This document shows, one piece after another, positions 63,855 to 64,000 of a stretch of DNA of 64,000 nt. The position numbers and the translations under genes were made by a program. The notes below the pieces were generated by a model. It ran no database searches, was not told the DNA's origin, and saw only the letters and a list, made by a program, of their open reading frames with translations. The stretch spans positions 475,931 to 539,930 of the forward strand of contig JAUMZK010000001.1 of assembly GCA_030528145.1 (NCBI GenBank). The letters are read 5' to 3'. The first letter of the stretch is position 1, and every line of letters begins with the position of its first letter. This DNA comes from Actinomycetaceae bacterium. Lineage in GTDB: Bacteria > Actinomycetota > Actinomycetes > Actinomycetales > Actinomycetaceae.

Positions 63855-64000
63855 TTAGTATGAGCGTCCGACCCACCCTTTGCGGATAGTGCGGTCTGAG
63901 TAATAGTCAGCTTTGGTGAGGTCGAGGGCGCTGTCCCCGTGAGGGCGAATGGTTTTGTTGCCGTTGGAGAAGCGGGCGGTGGGTTTGGGGCGGGCGCGGT
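63855..64000 (-). CDS. Unknown protein, C-terminal end only
   Basis: The minus strand reads RARPKPTARFSNGNKTIRPH, then GDSALDLTKADYYSDRTIRK, GWVGRSY and TAA. I do not recognise the family. A decayed copy of the last ~28 codons and the following ~40 bases lies at 47729, which suggests a mobile element or a repeated locus. A copy of the 22-bp repeat found at 25.1 kb is embedded at 63939-63960. Confidence 0.5.
   Translation of the reverse strand, partial: RARPKPTARFSNGNKTIRPHGDSALDLTKADYYSDRTIRKGWVGRSY

Overview
The window reads as a chromosome segment of a moderately low-GC actinobacterium (GC in the low fifties by eye), most likely from the Actinomycetaceae or close relatives. The evidence is the smc-ftsY-glnD-ffh-rpsP-KH-rimM-trmD order, an ultrashort-type ileS T-box, paired clpP1/clpP2, a DtxR-type iron box, an LAKTG sortase signal, and frequent GTG/TTG starts. 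The species cannot be fixed from sequence alone.

Layout. 0.0-15.8 kb (minus strand) is a protein-targeting, chromosome and translation cluster: trmD (partial), rimM, a HAD phosphatase, a KH protein, rpsP, an amidohydrolase, ffh, an unknown membrane protein, a degenerate glnD-like gene, ftsY, a small membrane protein, smc, ndk and folC. A phosphatidylcholine-synthase-like gene lies inside it on the other strand. 15.9-25.0 kb (plus) has brnQ, glycogen phosphorylase and a 1694-residue sortase-anchored subtilisin-type protease behind a probable iron box. 25.0-42.2 kb holds a repeat cluster, ileS with its T-box, proC, an MFS carrier, thrC, valS, an acyl-CoA synthetase, chorismate mutase, clpX, clpP2, clpP1 and tig. 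tRNA-Pro and tRNA-Gly follow.

42.8-50.0 kb is an accessory island immediately after tRNA-Gly. It contains two decayed IS3-family elements, two modules of secreted peptide precursor plus small membrane protein (candidate bacteriocin and immunity pairs, one with a six-cysteine C-terminus), a frameshifted ABC transporter, a toxin remnant, a ClbS/DfsB-like self-protection gene and a truncated ABC-F gene. 50.2-64.0 kb returns to typical chromosome: a beta-helix protein, ogt, a nitroreductase, fdhD with a YdeP-type molybdenum oxidoreductase, a TetR regulator with a YhgE/Pip membrane protein, a hydroxyacid dehydrogenase, a FocA/NirC channel, an LssY-domain protein, tRNA-Gln and the 3' end of an unknown gene.

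The most unusual signal is not a gene. The heptamer GAGGACG (usually CGAGGACG) occurs about 95 times on both strands by hand count, roughly tenfold over expectation, in all codon frames and between genes. It is absent from the 6.9 kb core of the accessory island. It behaves like a genome-wide word such as a DNA uptake sequence, recombination hotspot or binding/modification site, and it marks which DNA is native.
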